Assembly: GCA_965224745.1 (NCBI GenBank) | Contig: CBDCZY010000010.1 | Coordinates: 186,001 to 250,000, forward strand | DNA: 64,000 bases | Direction: 5' to 3' | DNA from: CBDCZY01 sp965224745 | Lineage (GTDB): Bacteria > Pseudomonadota > Gammaproteobacteria > Methylococcales > Methylomonadaceae | Shown here: one piece after another, positions 26,125 through 33,802 of the stretch | Layout of the letters: every line of letters begins with the position of its first letter | Numbering within the stretch: the stretch's first letter is position 1 | Notes under the pieces: generated by a model | Told to the model about the DNA's origin: nothing | Databases searched by the model: none | Seen by the model: the letters and a program-made list of their open reading frames with translations, nothing else | Position numbers and translations under genes: made by a program

Positions 26125-26880
26125 ATGTTGGAACAAACCATAACACAACTCAGGCAGCTGAAATTATCAGGCATGGCTAATGCATTGGTTAGCCAGATAG
26201 AACAGCCTAATACCTATGAAGGATTACCCTTTGAGGAACGGCTGCAATTATTAGCGGATAGTGAATATCAAGACAGAGAAAATAGAAAACAGCAGCGCTT
26301 ACTCAAAGCCGCTAAATTAAAACTGGCAGCCAACAGCAATGCCATTGATTATCAGCATCCCAGAGGACTGAAACAATCCATGATGGCTTCACTGTTACAT
26401 TGCGATTGGCTGAATAAATCACAAAACATACTCATTACTGGGCCTTGTGGCAGCGGTAAAACCTATATTGCTTGTGCGTTGGGACATACTGCCTGTATGA
26501 AAGGCTATAGCGTGAAATATTACCGACTGTCACGGTTAATGCTGGAACTCACTCAGGCAAAAGCAGATGGAACTTACAGCAAGGCTCTACAAACATTAGC
26601 CAAACTGGATTGTCTGATTATAGACGATTGGGGGCTTGAGCCATTAAAAGCAGCACAACGTAATGATTTAATGGAAATTATGGATGATCGTTACGAAAGT
26701 GCATCCACCATTATGATCAGTCAATTACCTACGGATCAATGGTATCAATCTATTGGTGACAATACACTGGCTGATGCTATTTTGGATCGGCTCATGCACA
26801 ACGCACATCGCATCAAATTAAAAGGAGAATCTATGCGAAAAACACAGTCAAATTTGACTGATGGTGAACACTTAGGGTAA
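26125..26880 (+). CDS. istB: IS21-family AAA+ helper ATPase
   Basis: 251 residues. Walker A is GPCGSGKTY at about 110-118; Walker B is LIIDDWGLEPL at about 168-178. The N-terminal LRQLKLSGMANAL is the IstB start pattern. IstB is a DnaC-like ATPase that assembles on target DNA and activates IstA. Intact. Confidence 0.95.
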   Translation: MLEQTITQLRQLKLSGMANALVSQIEQPNTYEGLPFEERLQLLADSEYQDRENRKQQRLLKAAKLKLAANSNAIDYQHPRGLKQSMMASLLHCDWLNKSQNILITGPCGSGKTYIACALGHTACMKGYSVKYYRLSRLMLELTQAKADGTYSKALQTLAKLDCLIIDDWGLEPLKAAQRNDLMEIMDDRYESASTIMISQLPTDQWYQSIGDNTLADAILDRLMHNAHRIKLKGESMRKTQSNLTDGEHLG

Positions 26881-26960
26881 AAATAACCTGAATCCAATGC
26901 GTGGACAAGGGAAGTGTTCACGATGGCCAGAATCGGTGTTCATGATCACCAGAATACGCA

Positions 26961-27604
26961 AGATCACTGTATAAGGCTTTTTTCTTATCCTTTCCACGGG
27001 TATAGATAATTGCACGCGCACGTTTTTTTGCTGCGCGATAATGGTGATGGCAGTCAAATTCCAAACCCATTTCGCTGGCTTGATTGAGTAATCTCGTCAT
27101 CACCCGCACGGCATCCCATAACAGGCTACTGTCGGTTGGTTCGTGGATATGTGTTTCTGTGACGGTACTATCAATGCGCAACATGCTGCCTTTTTCAATG
27201 CCGGTTTTATTGGCATCATTGAGCAATGCCAGGTTAATACGTTCCCATGTCGGGTCGAGTATCCGGCTGATTGCCCCTTGCAAAGCCGACTTCTTGGGGA
27301 CAAATCCATCGCTCAGCCGGGCAAATGTTTGACACGAGACCGAATCCAGCAAAACAAATGATAATTCTTCATAACTGAGTTGCCGATGTTGCTTTAAGAT
27401 CGCGCAACGTAATATGGATTCAACTGACATCCCTTTTCGACCACTTTCATCTTTTAAATCGATCGTGCAGATGTCTTTTTCTACCCAATCCAGTATTTCT
27501 CTATGTTCATCCAATATCATGGAAATAATTTTTAATTCTTGGCCAATCTCGTGTTCAACATAATTATCGAATATACTTGTCTGTAGGCGTTGTTTTTGGC
27601 GCAT
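26961..27604 (-). pseudogene. N-terminal half of disrupted DDE transposase
   Basis: ATG 27604 has GAGGGAAAAAG upstream; MRQKQRLQTSIFDNYV begins the protein. GMSVESILRCAILKQHRQLS and the first catalytic Asp in LRIDSTVTETHIHEP follow. The gene continues to KKALYSDL, where the IS21 element enters. The first half alone lacks the rest of the active site, so the gene is inactive. Confidence 0.85.
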
Positions 27605-27803
27605 CTTTTTCCCTCGGCTTTTTTTAATTATGTTTAGAATCAATTGCTTAGATTATAAGCATACCAGAATTAGCCGGGGAATTCATCTTGTTTTTGTGAT
27701 TTTTTCTATGTTTTTCATAGGGTTGTAGTTTATGGATGAGAACTAACTAGCAATTTATTAGAATTATCCAGTTTTTAAGTCTTTTTTATTTATCTCGGTT
27801 GTG

Positions 27804-28571
27804 ATGCTTCTACCTTCGAAAACCCATGTTTTGCTTATTCCATCCTATAATTCTGGTCCTATCGTTTTAAAAGTTGTTGCGGACTGTCTGGCCGTTTGGC
27901 AGCCGGTATGGGTTGTGCTGGATGGAAGTACAGATGGGACCACAAGGATGCTGGAGACATTCGCTAAGAAGAATCCGGGGTTAACAGTTTTTAGCCACGA
28001 GAAAAACCAGGGTAAGGGAACCGCTATTCTTACCGGTATACAGGCTGCTGCTAAGCAAGGCTATAGCCATATTCTGGCGATGGATGCAGATGGCCAACAT
28101 CCGATTGCATCAATAGAAACGTTCATGCAAGCTTCAATTTTGCAACCAGACGCATTGATACTGGGAGAACCTGTTTTCGATAACAATGCTCCGGCTTTAA
28201 GAGTCAACGGGAGAAAAATTTCAAATTTCTGGGCTAATCTCGAGACTCTTTGGGCTGGAATACATGATTCCCTTTTTGGTTTTCGTGTTTATCCCGTACA
28301 ACCTTTAATTAAGGTGATGAAGCAAACTCGTTTTGCTCGTCGTTTTGATTTTGATCCCGAGGTCGTTGTAAGGCTCGTATGGAATAATTTACCTGTCCAA
28401 AACATTCCTGTTCCTGTACGTTATTTGAGCGCTGAGGAGGGTGGCGTATCTCAATTTAACTACATCAGAGATAACCTGTTGCTAACGTGGATGCATATTA
28501 GGTTGTTGTTGGGGTTTTTGTTACGGATTCCACGAATGTTGGTGCAGAAGCTCCAAAGGAAAGCAGAATAG
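27804..28571 (+). CDS. Family 2 glycosyltransferase
   Basis: 255 residues from ATG 27804; a GTG at 27801 immediately before is less likely. GT-A features: LIPSYNSGP, VVLDGSTDGT (nucleotide-binding Asp), NQGKGTAILTGI and the metal-binding MDADGQHP. The C-terminal part RFDFDPEVVVRLVWNN is dolichol-phosphate-mannose-synthase-like. The C-terminus has one hydrophobic stretch, so it probably sits at the inner membrane. It may have adjoined the acyltransferase gene at 22678 before the transposons arrived. Confidence 0.88.
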   Translation: MLLPSKTHVLLIPSYNSGPIVLKVVADCLAVWQPVWVVLDGSTDGTTRMLETFAKKNPGLTVFSHEKNQGKGTAILTGIQAAAKQGYSHILAMDADGQHPIASIETFMQASILQPDALILGEPVFDNNAPALRVNGRKISNFWANLETLWAGIHDSLFGFRVYPVQPLIKVMKQTRFARRFDFDPEVVVRLVWNNLPVQNIPVPVRYLSAEEGGVSQFNYIRDNLLLTWMHIRLLLGFLLRIPRMLVQKLQRKAE

Positions 28572-28604
28572 TTTTTTTAATCAAAGGCGTTTGAGCACAA
28601 AATT

Positions 28605-29153
28605 TCACATTAAGCCTAATTGTATTTTAGCCACTTCCGACATCATATCTTGAGACCAGGGGGGGTCAAGTACAACTTCCACGTTTACTTCTGCCACACC
28701 AGGGAGTGCCTTAATTGACTTTTCGACATCGCCTTGAATAACAGGCCCCATACCACAGCCAGGCGCAGTTAAAGTCATCATGATTTCGACTTTATTGTTA
28801 TCAGGCTCTAATTCAGTGACTCTGCAGTGGTAGACTAATCCTAAATCAACAATGTTCACCGGGATTTCTGGGTCATAAACAGTTTTTAAAACTTCCCAAG
28901 TATTATTTTCAACAGCTTCCTGGTCTGTATCAGACACAAGCGTTTGTAAGTCGTGTGGTTCTTTATTGAGCGCATCTGCATCGGCGCCGGCAATGCGAAC
29001 CATATTGCCTCGTTCGCTGATTACTGTGTAATTGCTTCCCATGGATTGGTGGACAGTAACCGTTTCTCCTTTGCTCAAGGTATCGTGTAGTCCATCGGGG
29101 ATCGTTATAATATTGACATCACGAGTCAAAGTTATGGTTTCACTTTCTGTCAT
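28605..29153 (-). CDS. sufT: Fe-S assembly protein SufT
   Basis: 182 residues. The C-terminal DUF59/MIP18 domain begins TVYDPEIPVNIVDLGLVY and contains the conserved TAPGCGMGP. An N-terminal extension of about 80 residues is characteristic of SufT. The protein assists Fe-S cluster maturation in the cytoplasm. Its start overlaps the SDR gene by 14 bp, so it is the last gene of the ubiG operon. No other suf genes are nearby. Confidence 0.9.
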   Translation of the reverse strand: MTESETITLTRDVNIITIPDGLHDTLSKGETVTVHQSMGSNYTVISERGNMVRIAGADADALNKEPHDLQTLVSDTDQEAVENNTWEVLKTVYDPEIPVNIVDLGLVYHCRVTELEPDNNKVEIMMTLTAPGCGMGPVIQGDVEKSIKALPGVAEVNVEVVLDPPWSQDMMSEVAKIQLGLM

Positions 29154-29907
29154 CTACTTGGGTATTTTGTTGGGTTTCTAAAAAGTCTTTTGCTTCGAAG
29201 GTTAATCCGTTTTGCCCAATACTTTCATCGCTCGATAAATAAACATAGACAGGCGTTATCGATGCTACAGCTACCCTTGTTTCGCTGTCTTCTCCAGGAA
29301 AGGCCTTATGCCGTATAGGAGAGTTAATGGGGCCAGGAATAAAAGTATTGACACGAATTTTGCCGGCTGATTCCATTTCCTCTGCCAGGATTTTTGCAAA
29401 CCCTTCCAGTGCTATTTTGGCGACACAATAGGCGCTTCCATAGGCTTTAGGTTCACGAAAGGCGGAATCAGAAGTAAAAACGATAGAGGCGTTGCTGGTT
29501 TTTTGTAACACGGGTAACAATACCTGAGTCAATAAAAATGGGGCGTGCAAATTAATATTCATAATTTGTACCCAGTTTTCAGGATCAATGGAAATTACTG
29601 GGCCTGAAAAACCTAGATCCGCTGCGGTATGGATTAAGCCATCCAAGTGACCGTATTTTTGCTGTATTGTTAAAGCCAGTTCATGGTATTGGCTGATATT
29701 TGCACCAGAAAAGTCAAAAGGGTAGAGAGCAGGTTCAAGCCCAGTATCGGCTGCAATTTTGTCATAAAGAAGCTCTAGTTTGGCGATATTTTTATCCAGA
29801 AGCACCACCTTTGCACCCTGCTGAGCAAGCGCTATTGCTATCGATTGTCCTAGACCCCCACATGCACCAGTGACAAGAATGGTTTTATTGATTAATGACG
29901 GTTTCAT
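29140..29907 (-). CDS. YciK-like short-chain dehydrogenase/reductase
   Basis: 255 residues. The cofactor motif TGACGGLGQSI lies at about 13-23 and the NN-type motif becomes HTAADLG. The catalytic Ser in FTSDSAF and YCVAK complete the active site. Substrate unknown. Positioned after the ubiG-phosphatase genes, a conserved order in gammaproteobacteria, with ATGA overlap to the phosphatase gene. Confidence 0.85.
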   Translation of the reverse strand: MKPSLINKTILVTGACGGLGQSIAIALAQQGAKVVLLDKNIAKLELLYDKIAADTGLEPALYPFDFSGANISQYHELALTIQQKYGHLDGLIHTAADLGFSGPVISIDPENWVQIMNINLHAPFLLTQVLLPVLQKTSNASIVFTSDSAFREPKAYGSAYCVAKIALEGFAKILAEEMESAGKIRVNTFIPGPINSPIRHKAFPGEDSETRVAVASITPVYVYLSSDESIGQNGLTFEAKDFLETQQNTQVDDRK

Positions 29908-30587
29908 TTCGAGGGATTTTTTGTTTCGAGCCAGGATAAAATATCGTGGGGTTGATTAATTAGCGCATCAGCACCCCAGTCTGCAGGGTCTTCGTTGGGT
30001 TTTAAATAGCCATAGCTGGCTGCCAATGTTTGCATTCCGACACTTTTTCCGGCTTCCATATCATGAGCAGAATCACCGATATACAGACAGTGTTGAGGTT
30101 CCACTTGAGCCTGTTTACAAGCAGCCAACATAGGGGCCGGATGGGGTTTACTATGACGGGTGGTATCACCGCTAATTAAACAAGCTAATCTGGTTGTTAA
30201 ATCAAGAGCTTCTATCAAGGGTTGTGTAAAAGTTTTCAGTTTGTTAGTAACGATACCCCATTTATACTCTTTTGCCTCGAGTTGCTCAATGGTATGATCC
30301 ATTCCATCAAAGAACTTGGTTTCACACGCTATATTTGATTGATAATCAGCGAGCATTGCTGTGAGCAATCGATTTTGCAGTTGTTCTTCGTGCAAGGATC
30401 CTAAGCTTTGTCTAATCATGGCTGAGGCACCAAATGAGATGAATGGTCTTACTGATTCCGCTGTGGCTTCTGGCAGTCCTTCCATGGCCAGCGACCGGTT
30501 TAGTGCTGCAATTAAGTCAGGCGCAGTATCAAGCAATGTGCCATCCAGATCAAATAAAACACAATGAATAGGTTTATTGGGTTGCAT
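29904..30587 (-). CDS. mupP: HAD phosphatase, MupP/Gph-like
   Basis: 227 residues from ATG 30587; a TTG at 30617 lies inside ubiG and is rejected. The HAD motifs are VLFDLDGTLLDT (nucleophile Asp), IVTNKL (motif II region), and YIGDSAHDMEAGKS (motif IV). Annotators usually call such proteins phosphoglycolate phosphatase. However, the gene next to ubiG and a YciK-like SDR in Pseudomonas is MupP, the MurNAc-6-phosphate phosphatase of peptidoglycan recycling. The context favours MupP; the sequence alone does not decide. Four bases separate it from ubiG. Confidence 0.75.
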   Translation of the reverse strand: MQPNKPIHCVLFDLDGTLLDTAPDLIAALNRSLAMEGLPEATAESVRPFISFGASAMIRQSLGSLHEEQLQNRLLTAMLADYQSNIACETKFFDGMDHTIEQLEAKEYKWGIVTNKLKTFTQPLIEALDLTTRLACLISGDTTRHSKPHPAPMLAACKQAQVEPQHCLYIGDSAHDMEAGKSVGMQTLAASYGYLKPNEDPADWGADALINQPHDILSWLETKNPSK

Positions 30588-30591
30588 TGAA

Positions 30592-31299
30592 TTACTTCTG
30601 TTTCTGAAATGCAGCAATATAATTCACATCGACATCTTGGCCTAAACTAAATTGTTGGGTAAAAGGATTATATTGGATACCAATCATTGACCTAATTTCA
30701 AGACTTGCATTTCTTGCCCATTTAGACAGTTCTGATGGTTTGATAAAGCTTTTGTAATCATGTGTTCCTGTTGGTACCAGTTTGAGTAAATATTCAGCAG
30801 CCAGTATCGCCAGAAGATAAGATTTAGGCTTCCTGTTAAGCGTTGAAAAAAATACGAATCCTCCTGGTTTGACCAATTGACTGCATGATTTGACGATAGA
30901 TACGGGATCAGGAACGTGCTCTAACATTTCCATGCATGTGACATGATCAAATGATTCTGGTTGCCGTTCTGTGAGCGCTTCAGCACTTATTTTTTCGTAG
31001 TTTAAAGAAACGCCAGTTTCAATACTATGCAGGTCAGCGATGTCTAAAAGTTCTTCACTTAAGTCGATCCCTGTAACGTTAGCGCCTTGTTCTGCTAACG
31101 CTTCACTTAAAATGCCGCCTCCGCAACCAACGTCTAACATTGTTTGCTCTGGTAAATTTAAATGTCTTTTGATAAATTCAAGCCGGAGTGGATTGATATC
31201 ATGCAAAGTTCTAAATTCACCTTGTTTATCCCACCAACGTTCAGCCAGGGAGCCAAATTTGTCGATTTCATGATGATGAACATTTTCAGGGTTAGGCAT
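30592..31299 (-). CDS. ubiG: Ubiquinone biosynthesis O-methyltransferase
   Basis: 235 residues, normal length. DKFGSLAERWWDKQGEFR at the start and LDVGCGGGILSEALA (SAM motif I) are diagnostic. FFSTLNRKPKSYLLAI and the VPTGTHDYKSFIKPSEL segment match the membrane-binding insertion. It performs both O-methylations of ubiquinone. First gene of the four-gene operon with the phosphatase, the SDR and sufT. Confidence 0.96.
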   Translation of the reverse strand: MPNPENVHHHEIDKFGSLAERWWDKQGEFRTLHDINPLRLEFIKRHLNLPEQTMLDVGCGGGILSEALAEQGANVTGIDLSEELLDIADLHSIETGVSLNYEKISAEALTERQPESFDHVTCMEMLEHVPDPVSIVKSCSQLVKPGGFVFFSTLNRKPKSYLLAILAAEYLLKLVPTGTHDYKSFIKPSELSKWARNASLEIRSMIGIQYNPFTQQFSLGQDVDVNYIAAFQKQK

Positions 31300-31497
31300 A
31301 TTGGCGCATGTGTTTGATCAAGCGCTATAGTATACAAGAATAGTTATGAATTAGTGATAAACGACTGCTTGAATAGTTTCAAAGCGGAGGAAAAGTAACA
31401 AAGCGCAATATCCAGTGCGATTCTTTGATATTTTATAGTTAAGGCAAGTATGGAGGCTGGTGTGTGCTTATGGCAAACATCTGGTTTAAGCCAGGCT

Positions 31498-31530
31498 GCT
31501 AGCCCTCACTTTCGTATTTCGAGGGCTAGC
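31498..31530 (-). terminator. Strong hairpin downstream of the MHYT gene
   Basis: Perfect 10-bp arms GCTAGCCCTC (31498-31507) and GAGGGCTAGC (31521-31530) with a 13-base loop, 34 bases past the stop of the minus-strand MHYT gene. No T-run follows in that direction, so it may be a processing or 3'-stability hairpin rather than a classical terminator. Confidence 0.5.
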
Positions 31531-31564
31531 AATCAATGCAAGGAGATATTAAACTAATTTGGTT

Positions 31565-32308
31565 TTATTCGAACACAATCTCTTCATCGTTGATTTTGCT
31601 TTTCGTCTGGAAAATAGCAATTACTAGTAGAGTTACCAATAGCGTAACAGCGGCGGCAAAAATAGTAATTGCCATTGTTTCTGATCCAATATCAGATGTG
31701 CTCATTATTGGGCCATCGTTTGGTGTCATAGTAACGCCTGTCATTGCAGTATAGTGCATACCGCAAACCGCAATACCCATTACGAAAGCACTACCGAAAC
31801 GCTGCAAATTACCTCGTAAATTAAAGGCTAACCACAGGGCCGCAGTAGCTGCGACGATTGCAATAACAACAGAAAGTGCAACGATATTTTGGTCGTAACT
31901 GGTATCGGCTGGCATTAGCATGGCAGCCATTCCTGTGTAATGCATGCCACAAACACCTAAACCGCCAGCAACACCAGCGAAAAGAAGCTTGATGATACTT
32001 GATTGTCCGCGGCCTACAATAAACAAACCAACTGCAGCTACGACTACCGCCAGTACTAACGATCCAATCGTCATAACAGGATCATAATCGACTTCCATGG
32101 GTATTTTGTACGCCAACATTCCGATAAAATGCATAGCCCAAATAGCGCCTCCGCCGAGAGCTAAGGCAGCTCCAAACAACCATCCCCATAATGCGGACCC
32201 TTTGGCTGTAGGTATTCGAATGGCGAGTTGTAATGCGGTAAAAGAACCAAAAACAGCAATCGAATAAGATAAAACCACCAGAAAATAATTGTATTCAACT
32301 TCAATCAT
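31565..32308 (-). CDS. MHYT-domain integral membrane sensor
   Basis: 247 residues from ATG 32308, with GAGG six bases upstream; an earlier start at 32320 is weaker. Seven hydrophobic helices carry three copies of the MHYT-type motif: AMHFIGMLAY, GMHYTGMAAML and GMHYTAMTGV. In this domain the Met and His residues face one side and are proposed to bind copper or sense diatomic gases. Most MHYT proteins are fused to GGDEF/EAL or kinase domains; this one ends right after the membrane part, so it must signal through another protein or act differently. A stand-alone gene next to the ACT-V4R gene, same strand. Confidence 0.88.
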   Translation of the reverse strand: MIEVEYNYFLVVLSYSIAVFGSFTALQLAIRIPTAKGSALWGWLFGAALALGGGAIWAMHFIGMLAYKIPMEVDYDPVMTIGSLVLAVVVAAVGLFIVGRGQSSIIKLLFAGVAGGLGVCGMHYTGMAAMLMPADTSYDQNIVALSVVIAIVAATAALWLAFNLRGNLQRFGSAFVMGIAVCGMHYTAMTGVTMTPNDGPIMSTSDIGSETMAITIFAAAVTLLVTLLVIAIFQTKSKINDEEIVFE

Positions 32309-32364
32309 AACGAACCTCAATAATAATCAAAAAATAAACCCTATATGCGACAATCCACAATAAT

Positions 32365-33087
32365 CTATTTGGAAGCGCTTCTAACTTCAAAACTGCAGTG
32401 TTTGTGACCCATTGCTTTGCTGTGTATTTGGGCAACAGACGTCAGTGGTAAATGGTTCAAAGAATCCAAGAAGCCTTCAATAAAGCCCGCAATAAAAAAA
32501 CAACTTGGTTTGCTGTCCACTTGATTAAAACAATGCGGGCAGTCGTGAACCTCTACAAAAGTACCTTTAGCATCAATAGTCAAAAAATCTTTAAGAGATG
32601 GCCAAACCATTCGTTGCAATGTTTTATCGAGAGATAATAAGCCCCCTAACGAGTAGTTATTTTTGCATTGCCAGCGACCCAAACCCTTTCCCAATTTCGT
32701 GAGCATTTCCTGCTTAATAGAGGGTGCCAATTCATTATCAATCTTTTTCAGTAAATGACTGATATTGGGGTATTCTCCAATTAATTGTTTGCCATAGTTT
32801 TTTAACAATTCATTGACATTGATATCGGTTTCATTGGCTCCGGAGCCATTTTCTGCTTGATCGTGTATTTTTACAATTTGTGGTATTGTCGTTTTTAGGT
32901 GTTCAATTTCACCTTTAACAATTTCATGGTTTGTTTCCAGCCCAAATTTTATCAAGCAAAAATCTTGGTTATCGTCATTTGATATAGACTGGCCAACAAT
33001 CTTATAGCCCTTTTTTATAAGAGCAATAGCAATCTTGCCGAGTATTCCCGTTTCGTTGACAGCAGTCAATTCTATATTTGAAATCAT
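32365..33087 (-). CDS. ACT-V4R two-domain protein with a cysteine cluster
   Basis: 240 residues. Residues 1-75 form an ACT-like domain (IELTAVNETGILGKIAIALIKKGY, a ligand-binding beta-alpha-beta). The rest resembles the V4R/4-vinyl-reductase fold: a helical start, then FVEVHDCPHCFN, CFFIAGFIEGFL and GHKHCSFEV. Cys183, Cys186, Cys196 and Cys231, with His181, could form a metal site, as V4R domains often bind Zn or small hydrocarbons. ACT points to amino-acid or small-molecule sensing. Transcribed ahead of the MHYT gene, 56 bp from its start, perhaps as an operon. Function unknown. Confidence 0.7.
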   Translation of the reverse strand: MISNIELTAVNETGILGKIAIALIKKGYKIVGQSISNDDNQDFCLIKFGLETNHEIVKGEIEHLKTTIPQIVKIHDQAENGSGANETDINVNELLKNYGKQLIGEYPNISHLLKKIDNELAPSIKQEMLTKLGKGLGRWQCKNNYSLGGLLSLDKTLQRMVWPSLKDFLTIDAKGTFVEVHDCPHCFNQVDSKPSCFFIAGFIEGFLDSLNHLPLTSVAQIHSKAMGHKHCSFEVRSASK

Positions 33088-33393
33088 AGGGGTAGCCTAA
33101 AAATAAAATCCTTTATTCCGTTCCATACAATTAATGGAGATAGTACTCACTAAATTGAATTGTCGAAAACCAATAGTCTTAATGACAGATAATTTAAGTA
33201 TAGATAGCAATTTTGGAATTGCTAATAATTAGGGATCTACTGGATCTGGGTAAGCAAGGGACTTAATTCTGGATAGATAAAAACATCATTTCTAAAACTG
33301 TGATCCTTAGAAAGTAATTAATGGTACATAAGCCTATTTGAGTGCTGCTTGGGTTACAATGAACAGATTTAGTGTATCTAGTTGGATTGAGAC
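33088..33393. other. Divergent intergenic region between ACT-V4R and DUF6394 genes
   Basis: About 300 bases, AT-rich, expected to hold promoters for both flanking genes. No open frame, hairpin or repeat of note was seen. Confidence 0.4.
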
Positions 33394-33777
33394 ATGAATC
33401 TTGAGAAGGTTATCTTTGGTTTTTTTATTGTTTTAGCTTTAACGCTTAATTTTGGTTTTTTTCTAGGCGAGCTTGATAATCCTGCTCACCATAAAGTTTA
33501 TGAGCTGTTTGCTGTGTTAGTCGTAAACTTTATTGCAACCGGACTGAAATTAGGTGATCGGTCTCAAATTGGCGCAGTGCTATTGTCTACCAGTTTGGTA
33601 GCAGATCTGCAATTGATCGCAGCTGCTGCATATTGGACCATTGTGGTTCATGTCACCGAAACCGGGTTAACACCCGAAGTAATGGCCAGCATCATTTCTT
33701 TAACTGGCGGGGCATTGCTGGCCAATGTGATTTCTGTGGTGATGTTGGTTTCTGAGACATTAATGTCTCGGCTCTAA
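33394..33777 (+). CDS. DUF6394 family small membrane protein
   Basis: 127 residues with four hydrophobic helices. The N-terminal MNLEKVIFGFFIVLALTLNF and YELFAVLVVNFIATGLKLGDR match what I know of DUF6394, a small membrane protein often next to potassium-channel genes. It lies 25 bp upstream of the channel gene, so an accessory or gating subunit is the natural inference. No catalytic motif is present. Confidence 0.8.
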   Translation: MNLEKVIFGFFIVLALTLNFGFFLGELDNPAHHKVYELFAVLVVNFIATGLKLGDRSQIGAVLLSTSLVADLQLIAAAAYWTIVVHVTETGLTPEVMASIISLTGGALLANVISVVMLVSETLMSRL

Positions 33778-33802
33778 TTTAAATCTATTCTTAGTAGCAA
33801 GT

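Larger units (their letters stand above)
24358..26960 (+). mobile_element. IS21-family insertion sequence (2603 bp)
   Basis: The element starts TGCATATTCTGG and ends CCAGAATACGCA, imperfect inverted ends with the TG...CA termini of the IS21 family. It is flanked by a 5-bp duplication AGATC (24353-24357 and 26961-26965). Both ends carry several copies of a GTGAACAC-n-ATTCTG unit, as expected for IstA binding sites. istA and istB fill the interior. Confidence 0.92.
23645..27680 (-). mobile_element. ISNCY/IS5-like DDE element interrupted by an IS21-family element
   Basis: A DDE transposase gene is present in two halves that rejoin in frame when the IS21-family element (24358-26960) and one 5-bp duplication are removed. 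Outer ends are approximate. CTAATTTTAACTAGGGTGCT near 23650 and the reverse complement of AGCATACCAGAATTAG near 27665 look like imperfect inverted repeats, but I could not confirm a target duplication for this older element. Confidence 0.7.
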
